Shown here piece by piece: positions 1 to 10,996 of a stretch of 64,000 nt of DNA (its first letter is position 1; each line of letters starts with the position of its first letter). This DNA comes from Cryobacterium breve (GTDB taxonomy: Bacteria; Actinomycetota; Actinomycetes; Actinomycetales; Microbacteriaceae). The stretch is from assembly GCF_027594785.1 (NCBI RefSeq), contig NZ_CP075584.1:3895300-3959299 (forward strand), written 5' to 3'. Made by a program: the position numbers and the translations under genes. The notes beneath the pieces were generated by a model, which worked only from the letters and a program-made list of their open reading frames with translations, searched no databases and was not told the DNA's origin.

Positions 1-521
<521 letters not shown>

Positions 522-680
522 GCCTCGAGCTGCCAGACTCCGTGCACCGGACCGGGACCGCGGCGATCCGCGACAACGCGGCATCCGTCGCCCTGACCTG
601 ATCGCTCAGATAACGATCGTGAGACGCCCCTAGCAATTCTGACGACCCCGGAGTTCCATGAACCCAGATGGGGGGTTCAG

Positions 681-2891
681 ATGCGGACGACGGAATTCCA
701 GGAGCGGCGCACGCCCGGCGGCGTCATGGGCGGGCTGGTCGGACTCGTGGCCATGAGCGCGGTCGCGGGACTTCTGGTCGCCGCGTCGGTGACGCCTGTC
801 GTCGCGCTGTCGGGACTCGCCGTCACGGACACGATCAACACCTTCGAAAGCCTTCCGGAATACCTCTCGATCGACCGTCTCTCCCAGAAGAGCAATATCT
901 ACGCGATGCAGGGCGACGGCTCTCCCCGCCTGCTCGCCTCCTTCTACGACCAGAACCGGATCGAGGTCGGCTCGGACGCGATCAGTCCCTTCGTGACAGA
1001 CGCCGCGATCTCGAGTGAGGACCCGCGTTTCTATGCACACGGCGGGATCGACTTGCAGGGCACGATCCGTGCAGGGCTCAGTGTGAGCCTTGGCGGGGCA
1101 ACCCAGGGCGGGTCGTCCATCACCCAGCAATATGTCAAGAACGTGCTCGTTCAGAAGTGCGAGGTGCTCCCTGATCCCGCGGGGCGTGACTCCTGCTACG
1201 CAGCGGCCACCCGCACGAGCGCCGAGCGCAAGGTCAAGGAGATGCGGCTCGCGATCGGCGTCGAAAAGAAGTATTCCAAAAAGGACATCCTTCGCCAGTA
1301 CCTCAATATCACCGGTTTCGGAGGAACGGTCTACGGAATCGAGGCGGCCGCCGAATATTACTTCAACACGACGGCTGCGGCCGTGAGCCTGCCACAGGCC
1401 GCGAGCCTCGTCGCCATCATCAACAACCCGGTCAAGTTCCAGCTCGACGACCCGAACAGCGCCACCAACGGTGCGGCGAACGGCTACGCGGCGAACCGGG
1501 AACGCCGGGACTATATCCTCGGGACGATGCTGAAGTACGGCACGATCGGTCCGGCCGATTACGCGGCGGCGGTTGCGGCACCGGTCGAACCCAGCATCCA
1601 GGAACCCAGTACCGGCTGCCAGACCGCGGGCGGCAGTGCCTATTTCTGCGACTACGTGACGCACGTGCTTCGGAATGACCCAGCGTTCGGGGCGGATGCC
1701 GACACCCGGCTACTCAACTTCCGGCGGGGCGGCTACAACGTCTACACGACCATCGACCTGGACCTCCAGATCGCCGCGGAGACCACGATGAAGCAGAATG
1801 TGCCGATGACCTTCCCCGGCTGGGATGTCGGCGCCGTCATCTCCAGCGTGCAGGTCGGCACCGGTCGGGTGCTCGCGATGGTGCAGAACAAGGACTACAG
1901 CCAGGATCCCGTCGTTGAAGCCACCGGCGCGAACTACACGAGCATCAACTTCAACACCGACTATGCCGACGGCGGTTCGAGCGGCTTCCAGCCCGGATCC
2001 GGGTACAAGGTGTTCACCCTCGCCGAATGGCTCAAGGAAGGCCACGCCCTCTATGAACGTGTGGACTCCCGCCGCAAGGCCAATTGGGGGACCTTTCAGG
2101 ACAGCTGCCTCGGCCCCCAGAACTACGACAAAGAGAAGTGGAACCCGAAGAACGACGCGAACGAGAGCGGTGCCCACTACAGCGCCCTCGAGGCGACCGT
2201 GGGCTCGATCAACACGGGGTACATCGGGATGGCCAAGAAGCTGGACCTGTGCGGAATCCGCAAGACCGCGGAGGCGTTCCGGATGCACCGTGCCGATGAG
2301 ACTCCACTCCTGGAGAGCGCATCCTCGGTGATCGGCACGAACGAGATCGCGCCGTTGAGCATGGCCGTCGCATTCGCGGGAATCGCGAACAAGGGAGTGA
2401 CCTGCAGCCCCATCGTGATCGACCGGATCGTCGGCCCGACCGGTCAGGACGTTCCCGTCCCGAGCAGCGAGTGCGCCGCCTCCGTCGACCCCACGGTCGC
2501 TGCGGGCATGGCCTATGCCATGCGCAAAGTGATGACGAACGGGACCGGGCAGCAGTCGAACCGGGGCATGGTGCCGCAGGTACCCGTGATCGGCAAGACC
2601 GGCACGACGGATGGCAACAAGGACACCTGGATGACCGGAGCGAGCACGAAGGTCGCAACGGTCGTCGCGGTAGTCAGCCTCACGGGTGACGCGAACCAAC
2701 GGACGACCTACTTCGACAGCGGCCAGGCCGCGACCGCCCGGCACCGGATGTGGCCTGCGGTGATGTCGGTGGCGAATGCGAAGTACGGTGGGGACGCCTT
2801 CATCGAGGCCAATCCGTCACCGACGCCGACGCCGAAACCGGCGGCACCACGCACGGCACCGACGCCGACGCCCTCGTCAACGCCGCGCTGA
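681..2891 (+). CDS. Class A penicillin-binding protein (GT51 transglycosylase + transpeptidase)
   Basis: A 736-aa bifunctional peptidoglycan synthase. One N-terminal membrane segment (about residues 17-45) anchors it. The GT51 domain follows, with EDPRFYAH (about 113-120, catalytic Glu) and GGSSITQQ (about 143-150). The transpeptidase domain keeps all three motifs: SxxK as SGYK (about 440), SxN as SIN (about 509) and KTGT (about 639). It polymerises lipid II glycan and cross-links stem peptides on the outer face of the membrane. The C-terminus is a short PT-rich tail, similar to the linkers of both neighbouring secreted proteins. Eukaryote-like PASTA domains are absent. The start has a G-rich Shine-Dalgarno just upstream. 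No frame damage is seen. Confidence 0.95.
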   Translation: MRTTEFQERRTPGGVMGGLVGLVAMSAVAGLLVAASVTPVVALSGLAVTDTINTFESLPEYLSIDRLSQKSNIYAMQGDGSPRLLASFYDQNRIEVGSDAISPFVTDAAISSEDPRFYAHGGIDLQGTIRAGLSVSLGGATQGGSSITQQYVKNVLVQKCEVLPDPAGRDSCYAAATRTSAERKVKEMRLAIGVEKKYSKKDILRQYLNITGFGGTVYGIEAAAEYYFNTTAAAVSLPQAASLVAIINNPVKFQLDDPNSATNGAANGYAANRERRDYILGTMLKYGTIGPADYAAAVAAPVEPSIQEPSTGCQTAGGSAYFCDYVTHVLRNDPAFGADADTRLLNFRRGGYNVYTTIDLDLQIAAETTMKQNVPMTFPGWDVGAVISSVQVGTGRVLAMVQNKDYSQDPVVEATGANYTSINFNTDYADGGSSGFQPGSGYKVFTLAEWLKEGHALYERVDSRRKANWGTFQDSCLGPQNYDKEKWNPKNDANESGAHYSALEATVGSINTGYIGMAKKLDLCGIRKTAEAFRMHRADETPLLESASSVIGTNEIAPLSMAVAFAGIANKGVTCSPIVIDRIVGPTGQDVPVPSSECAASVDPTVAAGMAYAMRKVMTNGTGQQSNRGMVPQVPVIGKTGTTDGNKDTWMTGASTKVATVVAVVSLTGDANQRTTYFDSGQAATARHRMWPAVMSVANAKYGGDAFIEANPSPTPTPKPAAPRTAPTPTPSSTPR

Positions 2892-3138
2892 CCGTTTTTC
2901 TTCCTGAGAGTTCCTGAGAGATTCTCACCTCGGAATTTGTTCTGAATTCCCCGTAATCACGGCGTTCTCTCAGTATTTTAATTTGTCAAGCCCCTAGCGC
3001 AGCTTTGAAACTGGGGGTACTTTCCCGAGTCCTGTACCCCGAATGGGTTACAGTCAACCCATCGAAAATGCGTGTCGTAGGTTCTGTGGATGGATTTGTG
3101 ATCGGCGCGTTCCGGTCATCTGAAAGGCAAAAAACTCC

Positions 3139-4489
3139 ATGCAACAGCTCTTTCGTCGCGCCGAGAAGTTCTCGCCGCGTAGCACAACCGCGCGTCGCAA
3201 ACTCGCAGGCGGCGTCGTCGCCGCAACGGCGGCCCCGTGCATCGTCGTCGGCACAACAGCCTCGTGCGCGTTCGCGTCCGGGGACCATTCGCCGGCATCC
3301 TCCGGTTCGTCGTCCGTAAGCGCACAGTCAGGCTGGCTCGCCGTCACCGGGGTCTGGTCGCACCGCAAGAACCACCACCAGCCTACGCCGACACCTACGC
3401 CGACACCTACGCCGACACCTACGCCGACACCTACGCCGACGCCTACGCCTACGCCGACGCCGACTCCTACGCCGACGCCGACTCCGACTCCGACGCCTAC
3501 GCCTACGCCGACGCCTACGCCGACGCCTACTCCGACGCCTACGCCGAAGCCCACGCCTACGCCTACGCCGACGCCGACGCCGACGCCGAAGCCCACGCCT
3601 ACGCCTACGCCTACGCCTACTCCGACTCCGACTCCGACTCCGACTCCGACGCCTACCCCGACGCCGACGCCGACGCCTACCCCGACGCCGACACCAACCC
3701 CGACGCCTACTCCGACGCCGCCGCCCGTCGCCATCGGAACGTCCCCGCTGCACACCAACATCGTGTCGACGACCTTCTGGGTCGGCGAGATCTTCAACGC
3801 GAACCTCAGCGACGGCAGCCAGGTCTGCAGCACCTATGACAGCAAATGGGCGCTTCACCACACCGGCGTTCAGCTCGGGTCCTCCACGGACACGGGCTGC
3901 GGCGGCTCACCCGTCGGAGGATGCGATGGCCCGTCCAGCGGCGCGACCGCTGCGACCTTCACCTGCACGACAGAGAAGCGCACCGCTGCCAACGGCTACT
4001 TCCCGACCAGCCAGCCCAAGCCGCTCGAGAACCCGTTCCTATCTGGATCTTCCTTACGACGACATCAACGACGCGTCGGCGTTCGCTAACCGTGACACCG
4101 TCGTACCGTGGGCGAACGTGGCCCCGTACAGCGCTCACCACGGTGACTCGAACTACTCGTACATGAAGAACCACTGGGTCCAGCTCACCGGCCCGAACGG
4201 CCAGACGTGCTACGGCCAGGTTGAGGACGCGGGCCCCTCGAGTGGTTCGCTGTACCACGACGCGGCCTACGTGTTCGGAAGTAACAACGCCCGTCCGGTG
4301 AACAAGCAGTTCAGCGGCGACCCGAGCCAGGGTGCAGGCACCGACGTGTCACCGGCACTCAACGGATGCCTCGGCTTCTCGGACCTCGATGGTGACAACG
4401 ACCACGTCAGCTGGCGTTTCGTGGACCGGTCGGCAGTTCCGGCCGGCCCATGGCTGACCGTCGAGACGACCAGCCAGGTGAACCAGTAG
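3139..4489 (+). CDS. Secreted Pro-Thr-rich protein with C-terminal DPBB-like domain (one frameshift)
   Basis: The N-terminus has a basic region with RRK, a hydrophobic stretch and an AFASG cleavage-like site, so export is likely. About 115 residues of almost pure Pro-Thr with a few PK steps follow, then a conserved C-terminal domain. That domain starts before the frame break ([12 protein letters not shown]) and continues after it with [43 protein letters not shown] and VSWRFVD. This pattern occurs in uncharacterised secreted proteins. The DVSPA motif recalls RlpA-type double-psi beta-barrels, which is inference. The frame shifts at about 4038: dropping one C gives [10 protein letters not shown]. 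Whether the shift is real or a read error cannot be told here. A wall-associated or glycan-binding role is plausible but unproven. Confidence 0.7.
3382..3720 (+). repeat. PT-coding hexanucleotide microsatellite
   Basis: About 340 bp of near-perfect 6-nt units of the form ACGCC(G/T), ACTCCG or ACACCT encode the Pro-Thr linker. Third-position wobble follows blocks (CCT ACG runs, then ACT CCG runs), which suggests growth by local slippage. The antisense frames are also open and give spurious Val-Gly or Arg-rich ORFs. The same unit appears at about nt 118-215 in the upstream cellulase. Confidence 0.9.
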
Positions 4490-4506
4490 TCGCCGCATAG
4501 TCGGGA

Positions 4507-4534
4507 GGCCGTCCGGATCTACCGCCGGACGGCC
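4507..4534. terminator. Hairpin between convergent genes (10-bp perfect stem)
   Basis: GGCCGTCCGG and CCGGACGGCC flank an 8-nt loop, 18 bp after the stop of the secreted PT protein. It lies between convergent genes and has no strong U tract, as is common in high-GC actinobacteria. Confidence 0.6.
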
Positions 4535-4550
4535 CATATAAGGATCCACC

Positions 4551-4586
4551 GGATGCCCGGTGCCGCGTCTGCGGCACCGGGCATCC
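4551..4586. terminator. Hairpin between convergent genes (15-bp perfect stem)
   Basis: GGATGCCCGGTGCCG is repeated in inverted orientation around a CGTCTG loop. With the preceding hairpin it forms a tandem bidirectional terminator between the secreted PT protein (+) and dnaE2 (-). Confidence 0.7.
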
Positions 4587-4646
4587 GCCTGTCCGGGCGA
4601 GGATTGGCCCTGCACCGGCTCGGGTCCACCCGTCGGATCAGGCAGG

Positions 4647-7600
4647 TCACGCGGAGCGAGCTGACCAGAGGTGGCGCACGTTGGCGGGCGAGACCGCGGC
4701 GAGTTCGGCCGCCAGAGCCTCAGCCCGTGCTTCGTCGCCCGCAGCGTTCTCGGCCGCGCGCTCGGCGCTGTGCCGCTGTTTGACCAGTCGGGCGGCATCG
4801 GCGAGGTCCCAGAGCATCTCTCCCGTCACGGATACCCCCTTCGCACCCGAGCGCCGGGTGCGGCCGCGGACGAGCAGGTGCCGGGTCTGGAAGACCGGGC
4901 CGCCGATGCGTTCCTGGGCGTCGTGGAAGAACACGACGTTCGCGACCGGCCCGGTGCCGTCATCGAGGCTGACGAACACGACCCGGCGCCCGCCGCGCAT
5001 CGGCGGGGTGTTCGTCGCCCGACGCACCCCAGCGAGGAGCACCTCGGTCCCGCCGGGCAGGTCGCCGAGGGCCGAAGCCGGGGTGACGCCGAGCTCGGCG
5101 AAGAGCGGATAGAAGCGGGCGAGCTGATGCCCGGACACGGCGAGGCTCAGGTCGCGCAGGCTCGAGTTCGGTCTGGGTGCGACCGCGCAGTTCGAGGGAG
5201 GTGACCGCGGTGAACCGGTCGCCGGAGTATCGAGGGACCGGCAGGTCGACCTCGAAGGCGAGCTGGTCGTCGTGCACGGCAAGGGCCGTGCCGCGGAGCG
5301 ACTGGATGTGCGCGAGCAACTCGTGCCGTCGCTCACGGTCGTAGCCGATGAAGCTGTCGAGGGCACCGACCCGCGCGAGCGCCTCGAAGCTCGACCGGCG
5401 CGGCCGCACCCGGTCCCGGAAATCCTGCAGCGATGAGAACGGTTGGTGCCGCACGATCCGGGCCCGCTCTGCGACGGTGCTGCCCGAGAGCTCCGGCAGC
5501 GCCAGGCGGATGCCGCGGCGCGGCGCGGCCGGCCCGGCCGGTTCCGGTTCGGTCGGCTCCGGTTCGGTCGGCTCCGGTACTGCACGGCCAGGCGCGGCGT
5601 AGCCAGGAGGAAGGTCCTCGACCCGGTAGTCGAGCACGCTGTGCTGCACGTCGAGCGGCAGCACGGGAACCCCGAGCACCCTGGCCTCCGCCACGAGCAG
5701 GTCCTTCGGCCACATTCCCGGGTCGTGGGTGAGGAGGCCGGCAAGGAACACCGCAGGGTGATGGGTCTTCAGCCACGCCGACTGGTAGGTGGGCAGGGCG
5801 AACGCGGCGCCGTGGGCCTTGGCGAAGCCGAAGCTGCCGAAGCCGGCGAGCACGGTCCAGATCCGGTCGATCACAGCGGGAGGGAACCCGCGCGTCAGAG
5901 CCTGTTCACGGACGTACGCCTCGATGAGGGGCAGCTGCTCGGGTTTCCCCAGGTGCCTGCGGAAGACATCCGCCTTGCCCAGGCCGCAGCCGGTCAGTTC
6001 GTCGAAGAGGCGCATCACCTGCTCGTGGAAGATGACGACACCGCGGGTCTCCCGCAGGATCGGCTCGAATCGCGGATGGATGTAGTCGGGCATGACCTCG
6101 CCGTGCCTGGCCTGCAAGTAGAGCAGGGGCATGTTGTTCTTCATCGGGCCAGGGCGGAACAGGGAGATCTCCACGGTGAGGTCATTGAAGACCTCGGGCT
6201 GCAACTTGCCGACGAGTTCCATCTGGCCGGGAGACTCGAGCTGGAAGATGCCGAGGGTGCGCGTCGAGCGGATGAGTTCGTAGGTCGGCTCGTCGTCGAG
6301 GGGGATCCGGTCGAGGTCGATGCTCTCTCCGGTCAGGCGTCGGTGCTCCTCGACGGCATGTGCCATCGCTGACTGCATCCGCACGCCGAGGATGTCGAGC
6401 TTGATCAGGCCCATCGGGTCCATGTCGTGCTTGTCGAACTGGGACATCGGCAGGCCCATACCCGAGGCCTGCACCGGCGTGCGGTCGAGCAGGCTCGCGT
6501 CCGAGAGGATCACGCCGCACGGGTGCACCGAGATGTGCCGCGGAAGCCGATCGAGCCGCGCCGTGAGGTCGACGAGCTGGTCGAGCTGTTGTGACGCGCG
6601 GACTTCAGCGGCGAGCGGTTCGAGCTCGGGTTTCTCCTCGAGGGCGCGGCGGAAGTCGCGGGCATTGAATCGCCACATCTGCTTCGCGATTGCCGACACC
6701 TGCCCGGCGTCCATGCCGAGTGCGAGCCCCGCGTCCCGGACGGCGCCGCGACCACGGTAGGCGTTGGTCATCGACATCAGTGAGACCCGGTCGCTGCCGA
6801 AGGTCTGGAAGAGGGTGCGGTAGATATCGTGGCGGCGGGCCGACTCCACGTCGAGGTCGATGTCGGGCAGGGTCTGGCGTTCGGGGGAGAGGAACCTCTC
6901 CCAGAGCAGGCCGTTCGAGATCGGCTCGACCGAGGAGGTGTGCAGGGCATAGTTGAGCACAGAGCCGACGCCCGAGCCACGGGCCTGGATGCGCACGCCC
7001 ATGCCCCTGACGATGTCGGCGACCCGGGCGACCGTGAGGAAATAGCTCGCGAAGCCGAGGTGCTCGACCGTGGCCATCTCGTACTCGAGGCGGGCGTGCG
7101 CTGTCTCGACGGCCGGCCGACCGGATGCCGCGTAGCGGTCCTCGACGCCGGATCGTCCGCGCTTCCAGAGTTCGGCGAGCGGGTCGCCGGTGACCCCGAT
7201 CACGCGCGCCTCCGGCATTCGCGGGGTGCCGAGGCCGATGTCGGACTGCGGATCGAGGGTGCAGCGGTCGGCGAGCAGCTCGGTGTCGCGCAGCAGGCGC
7301 GCGAGCGCGCCGGCGTCGTGCAGGCCGGCGTCGACGACCATTCGGGCCACCTGCCGCATCGCCCCGGCCGGTTTGAGCCAGGCTTGTCCGTTCGTCTGGA
7401 GCTGCTCGAGCCTCGGCGAGCGGGGTCAGGGTGCGGGCGGCGTCGGCAAGGTCTGCGGTGACCGCCTCCTCGGGCTCGCCGTAGCGCACCGCATTCGTGA
7501 GAACGGCGGGCAGGCCGCTCTGTTCGGCGAGGGCGAGCATGCGGGTCGCCGGAGTGACACTGCCCCGGCTGCCGGGCTCGGCGAGGTGGCAGACGATTTC

Positions 7601-8143
7601 CAGGCATACCGACTCGGCAGGCATCGACCGCTGCCAGGCGGTCAATCGGGCGCCGGCCTCCTTCGTTGCGCGGCGGCCGATCGCCTCACCGACGTCGGAG
7701 GCCGGGCCGAGCAGCACGGTCAATGCCCGGAGCCCGGCCAGTTCGGCGAGCTCTGTCCGGCCGATGCTCGGCTCGGGCCCTGCTCCGGTCGACACGGTCT
7801 CGTGGGCCGCGGACACGGCGCGGCACAGGGCCGCATACCCGCGGCCGCTGGTGCCGCCGTGCGCGAGCACGACGACGCGGCCGATCGGCACGCGGTCATC
7901 GTCGTGCACCGCGAGGTCGGCCCCGAGGCCCGCGCGGATGTCCTCCGCCACACACGCCCGGAGGTGCTTGACGGCCCCATAGAGTCCGTCGCGGTCGGTG
8001 AGGGCGAGAAAGGAGGCCCCCTGGGCGTTCGCCTGGCCGGCAAGCGCCTCGGGGAGCGTCACCCCGAAGTGGGTCGAGTATGCGCTCGCGACGTGCAGGT
8101 GCGGGAAACCGCCCCCCGCCCCGCACCTGCCCGGCCCGTTCAT
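4647..8143 (-). CDS. dnaE2: Error-prone DNA polymerase III alpha subunit DnaE2 (two frameshifts)
   Basis: A C-family polymerase of about 1,165 codons. The N-terminal PHP domain begins FPHLHVASAYSTHFG. The palm carries LPDIDLDVES, then HPCGVILSD, SRGxG-like ARGSGVGS and FGFAKAHGAAFA, and an OB-fold region ends in NVVFFHDAQERIGG. It is the SOS mutasome polymerase that performs translesion synthesis with ImuB. The gene is broken twice. At about 7410 and about 5172 the frame is restored by removing one base from AGGCT or AGCCT, giving PLAELEQLQTNG and TELELRDLSLAV. The start ATG overlaps the stop of the upstream DUF6504 gene by 4 bp, so translation is coupled. A LexA box lies upstream of that gene. 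ImuA/ImuB are not in the window. Confidence 0.92.
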
Positions 8144-8412
8144 CCCCAGTCGAGGGCGAGCACCCACGACCCGTCGACATCGCGTCGCAGGTCGTACCGG
8201 TGTTGCTCCTCGCCCCCGCGGGCCGCGTCGACCCGCCACAGCTCGGTGTCGATCCGGGTGGGTACCCCGTCGTCCTCCCACCAGCGGGTGCGGGTGAACA
8301 CCGCCTGCGGCTGCCCGATGATGGTGTGTTCGAAGCGGTCCCAGGTGAATGCCCGGGGGTCGCCATCGGCCGATAGCTCGACGTCGACGCGGGTGTCGAT
8401 GATCTGGGGCAT
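8140..8412 (-). CDS. DUF6504 family protein, SOS mutasome-associated
   Basis: A 90-aa protein with IIDTRVDVEL at the N-terminus, a central FTWDRFEHTIIG and RTRWWEDDG, and a YDLRRDVDGSWVLALDW ending. It matches the small DUF6504 proteins found next to ImuB or DnaE2 in actinobacteria. Its biochemical role is unknown. It is first in a two-gene unit with dnaE2 (ATGA overlap) and starts about 20 bp downstream of a perfect LexA box, so it should be DNA-damage induced. The family call rests on remembered pattern and context. Confidence 0.75.
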   Translation of the reverse strand: MPQIIDTRVDVELSADGDPRAFTWDRFEHTIIGQPQAVFTRTRWWEDDGVPTRIDTELWRVDAARGGEEQHRYDLRRDVDGSWVLALDWG

Positions 8413-8433
8413 TCGGTGGCTCCTCGCTCATGA

Positions 8434-8449
8434 TCGAACAAATGTTCGA
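8434..8449. promoter_or_regulatory. LexA (SOS) box
   Basis: TCGAACAAATGTTCGA is a perfect match to the actinobacterial LexA consensus TCGAAC-N4-GTTCGA. It sits 22 bp upstream of the DUF6504 start on the minus strand and about 160 bp upstream of the divergent IclR gene. Confidence 0.92.
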
Positions 8450-8606
8450 TATTGGGAGTGTACGTCACCCCGCCGACACTGGCCAGCGTCGACCGTCGTC
8501 GGCCAGGCTCGTCACGAGCCGGGACAGCAGCGAGTCGCCGGAGCGGGAATTCGCCATGGGCCCCAATATGATCCCTGCCGGTCCGCGGGCGAGTAGCGTG
8601 GTGCTG

Positions 8607-9416
8607 ATGTCAGGGAAGCCCGCACAGTCGAGGGGAACCGAGGACGCTGCGGCGTTCCCGGTCGATGACCGCGGCGTTGCCGCGCGGCTCTTCGCGATCC
8701 TCGACGCGTTCACCGCGCCGCCGGCGAGTTCGCTCACCCTCACCGCGATCTCGCAGCGCACCGGGATTCCGCTGACGACGGTGCACCGTCTCGTCGGCGA
8801 GTGGACGAGCTGGGGAGGCCTCGCCCGACAGGAGGACGGCCGCTATGCGCTGGGGATGCGACTCTGGGAGGTCGGCGTGCAGACGCCCACGGCGCGGAAC
8901 CTCCGTACGATCGCCCTGCCGTACCTGGAAGACCTGTACGAGTCGACCCATGAGCACGTGCACCTCGCGATTCTCGACGGAAACGACGCCCTCTACCTCG
9001 AGAAGCTGTCCGGGCACCAGGCCGTACGGGTGATTTCGCGCGTGGGGGGCCGACTGCCGCTGCACGCCACCGGCGTCGGGCTCGTCCTGCTGGCGTTCGC
9101 GCCGAACGAGGTGATCCAGGAGTACCTGGCCGGGCCGTTGCCGCGGTTCCTGCCGCAGACAGTGACCGACCCTGAGGAATTGCGGCGGCGCCTGGCCGGC
9201 ATCCGCAGCCAGGGCATCGCCCGCATGTCTGAGGAGATGACGGCCGGGTCGAGTTCGATCGCGGCGCCGATCAGGGACCGCACGGGCCAGGTGGTTGCGG
9301 CCGTGTCGATCGTCACCCGCACCACACCGCGGCCGAGCCCGGAGCAGGAACAGGCCGTGCGGGTCGCGGCCCACGGGGTGGGCAGGGCGCTCGGGTACCG
9401 CCGCGCCACGGGCTGA
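8607..9416 (+). CDS. IclR family transcriptional regulator
   Basis: A protein of about 270 aa with an N-terminal winged helix-turn-helix (LTAISQRTGIPLTTVHRLVGEW) and the IclR effector domain (HLAILDGNDALYLEKLSG, LPLHATGVGLVLLAF, EEMTAGSSSIAAPIRD). IclR regulators often control aromatic catabolism such as pob or pca genes. The complete pca operon lies 4 kb downstream, so it is a candidate target, but the two are not adjacent. The start at 8607 places the usual short N-terminal extension before the HTH. In-frame ATGs at 8556 and 8568 are alternatives. The frame extends upstream over the LexA box, which I do not accept as coding. Confidence 0.88.
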   Translation: MSGKPAQSRGTEDAAAFPVDDRGVAARLFAILDAFTAPPASSLTLTAISQRTGIPLTTVHRLVGEWTSWGGLARQEDGRYALGMRLWEVGVQTPTARNLRTIALPYLEDLYESTHEHVHLAILDGNDALYLEKLSGHQAVRVISRVGGRLPLHATGVGLVLLAFAPNEVIQEYLAGPLPRFLPQTVTDPEELRRRLAGIRSQGIARMSEEMTAGSSSIAAPIRDRTGQVVAAVSIVTRTTPRPSPEQEQAVRVAAHGVGRALGYRRATG

Positions 9417-9522
9417 ACGCGGATCGGCCACGGACTGATCGCTACTGGCTGATTGCGGCCTCATCGCGGACCGATCGGACGGGGATCCTCACTCGATGGT
9501 CGCAGCAGTCGATAATGGGGGA

Positions 9523-10996
9523 ATGCCCGTTGAGGAGGTCGTTCCCCGTGGTCGCCGGCGACCCCTGCTGTCGGTTCGGGTGCGCATCCTGGCCGCCATC
9601 CTTTCCGTTGCAGCGATCGGCATGGTCACGGCAGGTACGACCGCGTATCTGGTGCAGCGCGAACGCACCCTGGATGCTCTCGACGCCTCGCTGAACGTGA
9701 CGGTCGAGGACGCCCGCTTCATCGCAGGCGACTCCGGGCAGACCACACTGGCCGGCGTGCTCGGCGCCGTCGTGCAGCGGGTGCGGCCGGGAACGAATGA
9801 GTCGACTCTCGCCGTCATCAACGGTGCCGCCGCCTTCGCCCCCGCCGGGGACGTCGCCTTCCGCCTCGAAGACGATGCCGGGTTCGTCACGCGGATCACG
9901 GCCGAGACGTCACACGGAGCCGTCGTGCTCGGCACCGCCGTCGGGAACGGACGGGCCCTGAGATATGTCGCGACACCGGTCACCGTCGGCACAGAGTCCG
10001 CCGTCGGGGTGTTCAGCGCTGCCTTCGATCTCGACGCCGAGCCTGCGTCCCGTCACGGATGCCTTCCGCACCTATCTGGGAGTGGCAGCGCTGACCCTGG
10101 TCCTGCTCGGCCTCGTCGGCTGGCTGGTCTCCGGACGCCTGCTGCGTCCCATCCGCGCCCTCCGTGAGGCGGCAGCGCGGATCACCGCCTCCGACATGAG
10201 CGAGCGCATCCCGGCCTATGGCCGGGACGACGTCTCCCTCCTGACCGAAACCGTCAACGACATGCTCGACAGGCTCGACCACTCGATCTCCAGCCAGCGT
10301 CGCCTGCTCGACGACATCGGCCACGAGCTCAAGACGCCGATCACGATCGTGCGCGGACACCTGGAGCTCATGGACGAATCCGACCCGGCCGACGTCGCGG
10401 CGACGAGGGCGCTCGCGATCGACGAACTCGACCGGATGAACGGCCTGGTCAGGGACATCTCCGCACTCGCAGAGGTGAACCGGCCGGTGAGCCTGAACCG
10501 GGCGCCTGCCGATATCGCGGCTCTCACCGAACTCGTACGCGCCAAGGCGGCCGCGCTCTCCGACCACCACTGGGTGTCGAGCCGGAGCGCCTCCGTCACG
10601 GCCGACGTCGACGCCGAAAAACTCACCCAGGCCCTGCTCCAGCTCGCCGCGAACGCCGTCAGCCACGGTTCGCCACGAGGCACGGTCGACATCGGCAGCG
10701 CCATCGACCGTGCGGCAGACGGCTCATCCCGGCTGCGGCTCTGGGTCAGGGACGACGGGCCGGGCATCAGTACCGAGGCGCAGGAGCATATCTTCGAACG
10801 CTTCACGCGGGGGGCGGTCGGACGAGGCGAGACTGGTTCCGGACTCGGCCTCGCGATCGTCGCGGCCATCGCCGATGCCCACGGCGGTTCGGTCCTCGTG
10901 ACCTCGCAGCCGGGCCAGGGCGCCACGTTCACCCTCGACATCCCGATCCCACCCCGAAGCGTCGAAGCGCGCGAGACCACGGAGGTCACCCCATGA
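9523..10996 (+). CDS. Sensor histidine kinase (one frameshift)
   Basis: A membrane kinase with TM1 near residues 20-45 (VRVRILAAILSVAAIG) and an extracytoplasmic sensor of about 120 residues. TM2 (YLGVAALTLVLLGLVGWLV) leads to a HAMP region and then the H-box DDIGHELKTPITIVRGHLEL. The ATP-binding domain has DDGPGI and GSGLGLAI. The frame breaks at 10040-10044: removing one C from AGCCT joins DLDAE to LRPVTDAFRTY at the second membrane segment. The coding end overlaps the response regulator start by 4 bp. The in-frame ATG at 9496 is an alternative start. The signal sensed is unknown. Confidence 0.9.

Noticed and set aside
3054..3833. Antisense 259-aa ORF rich in Val-Gly repeats and neighbouring Arg-rich frames
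   Set aside because: They are antisense readings of the PT-coding microsatellite. No start signal, no family and the sense frame is a signal-peptide protein.
4647..8143. Programmed frameshifting in dnaE2
   Set aside because: No slippery heptamer was seen. The same AG(C/G)CT signature breaks unrelated genes, so a shared sequence artefact explains it better.
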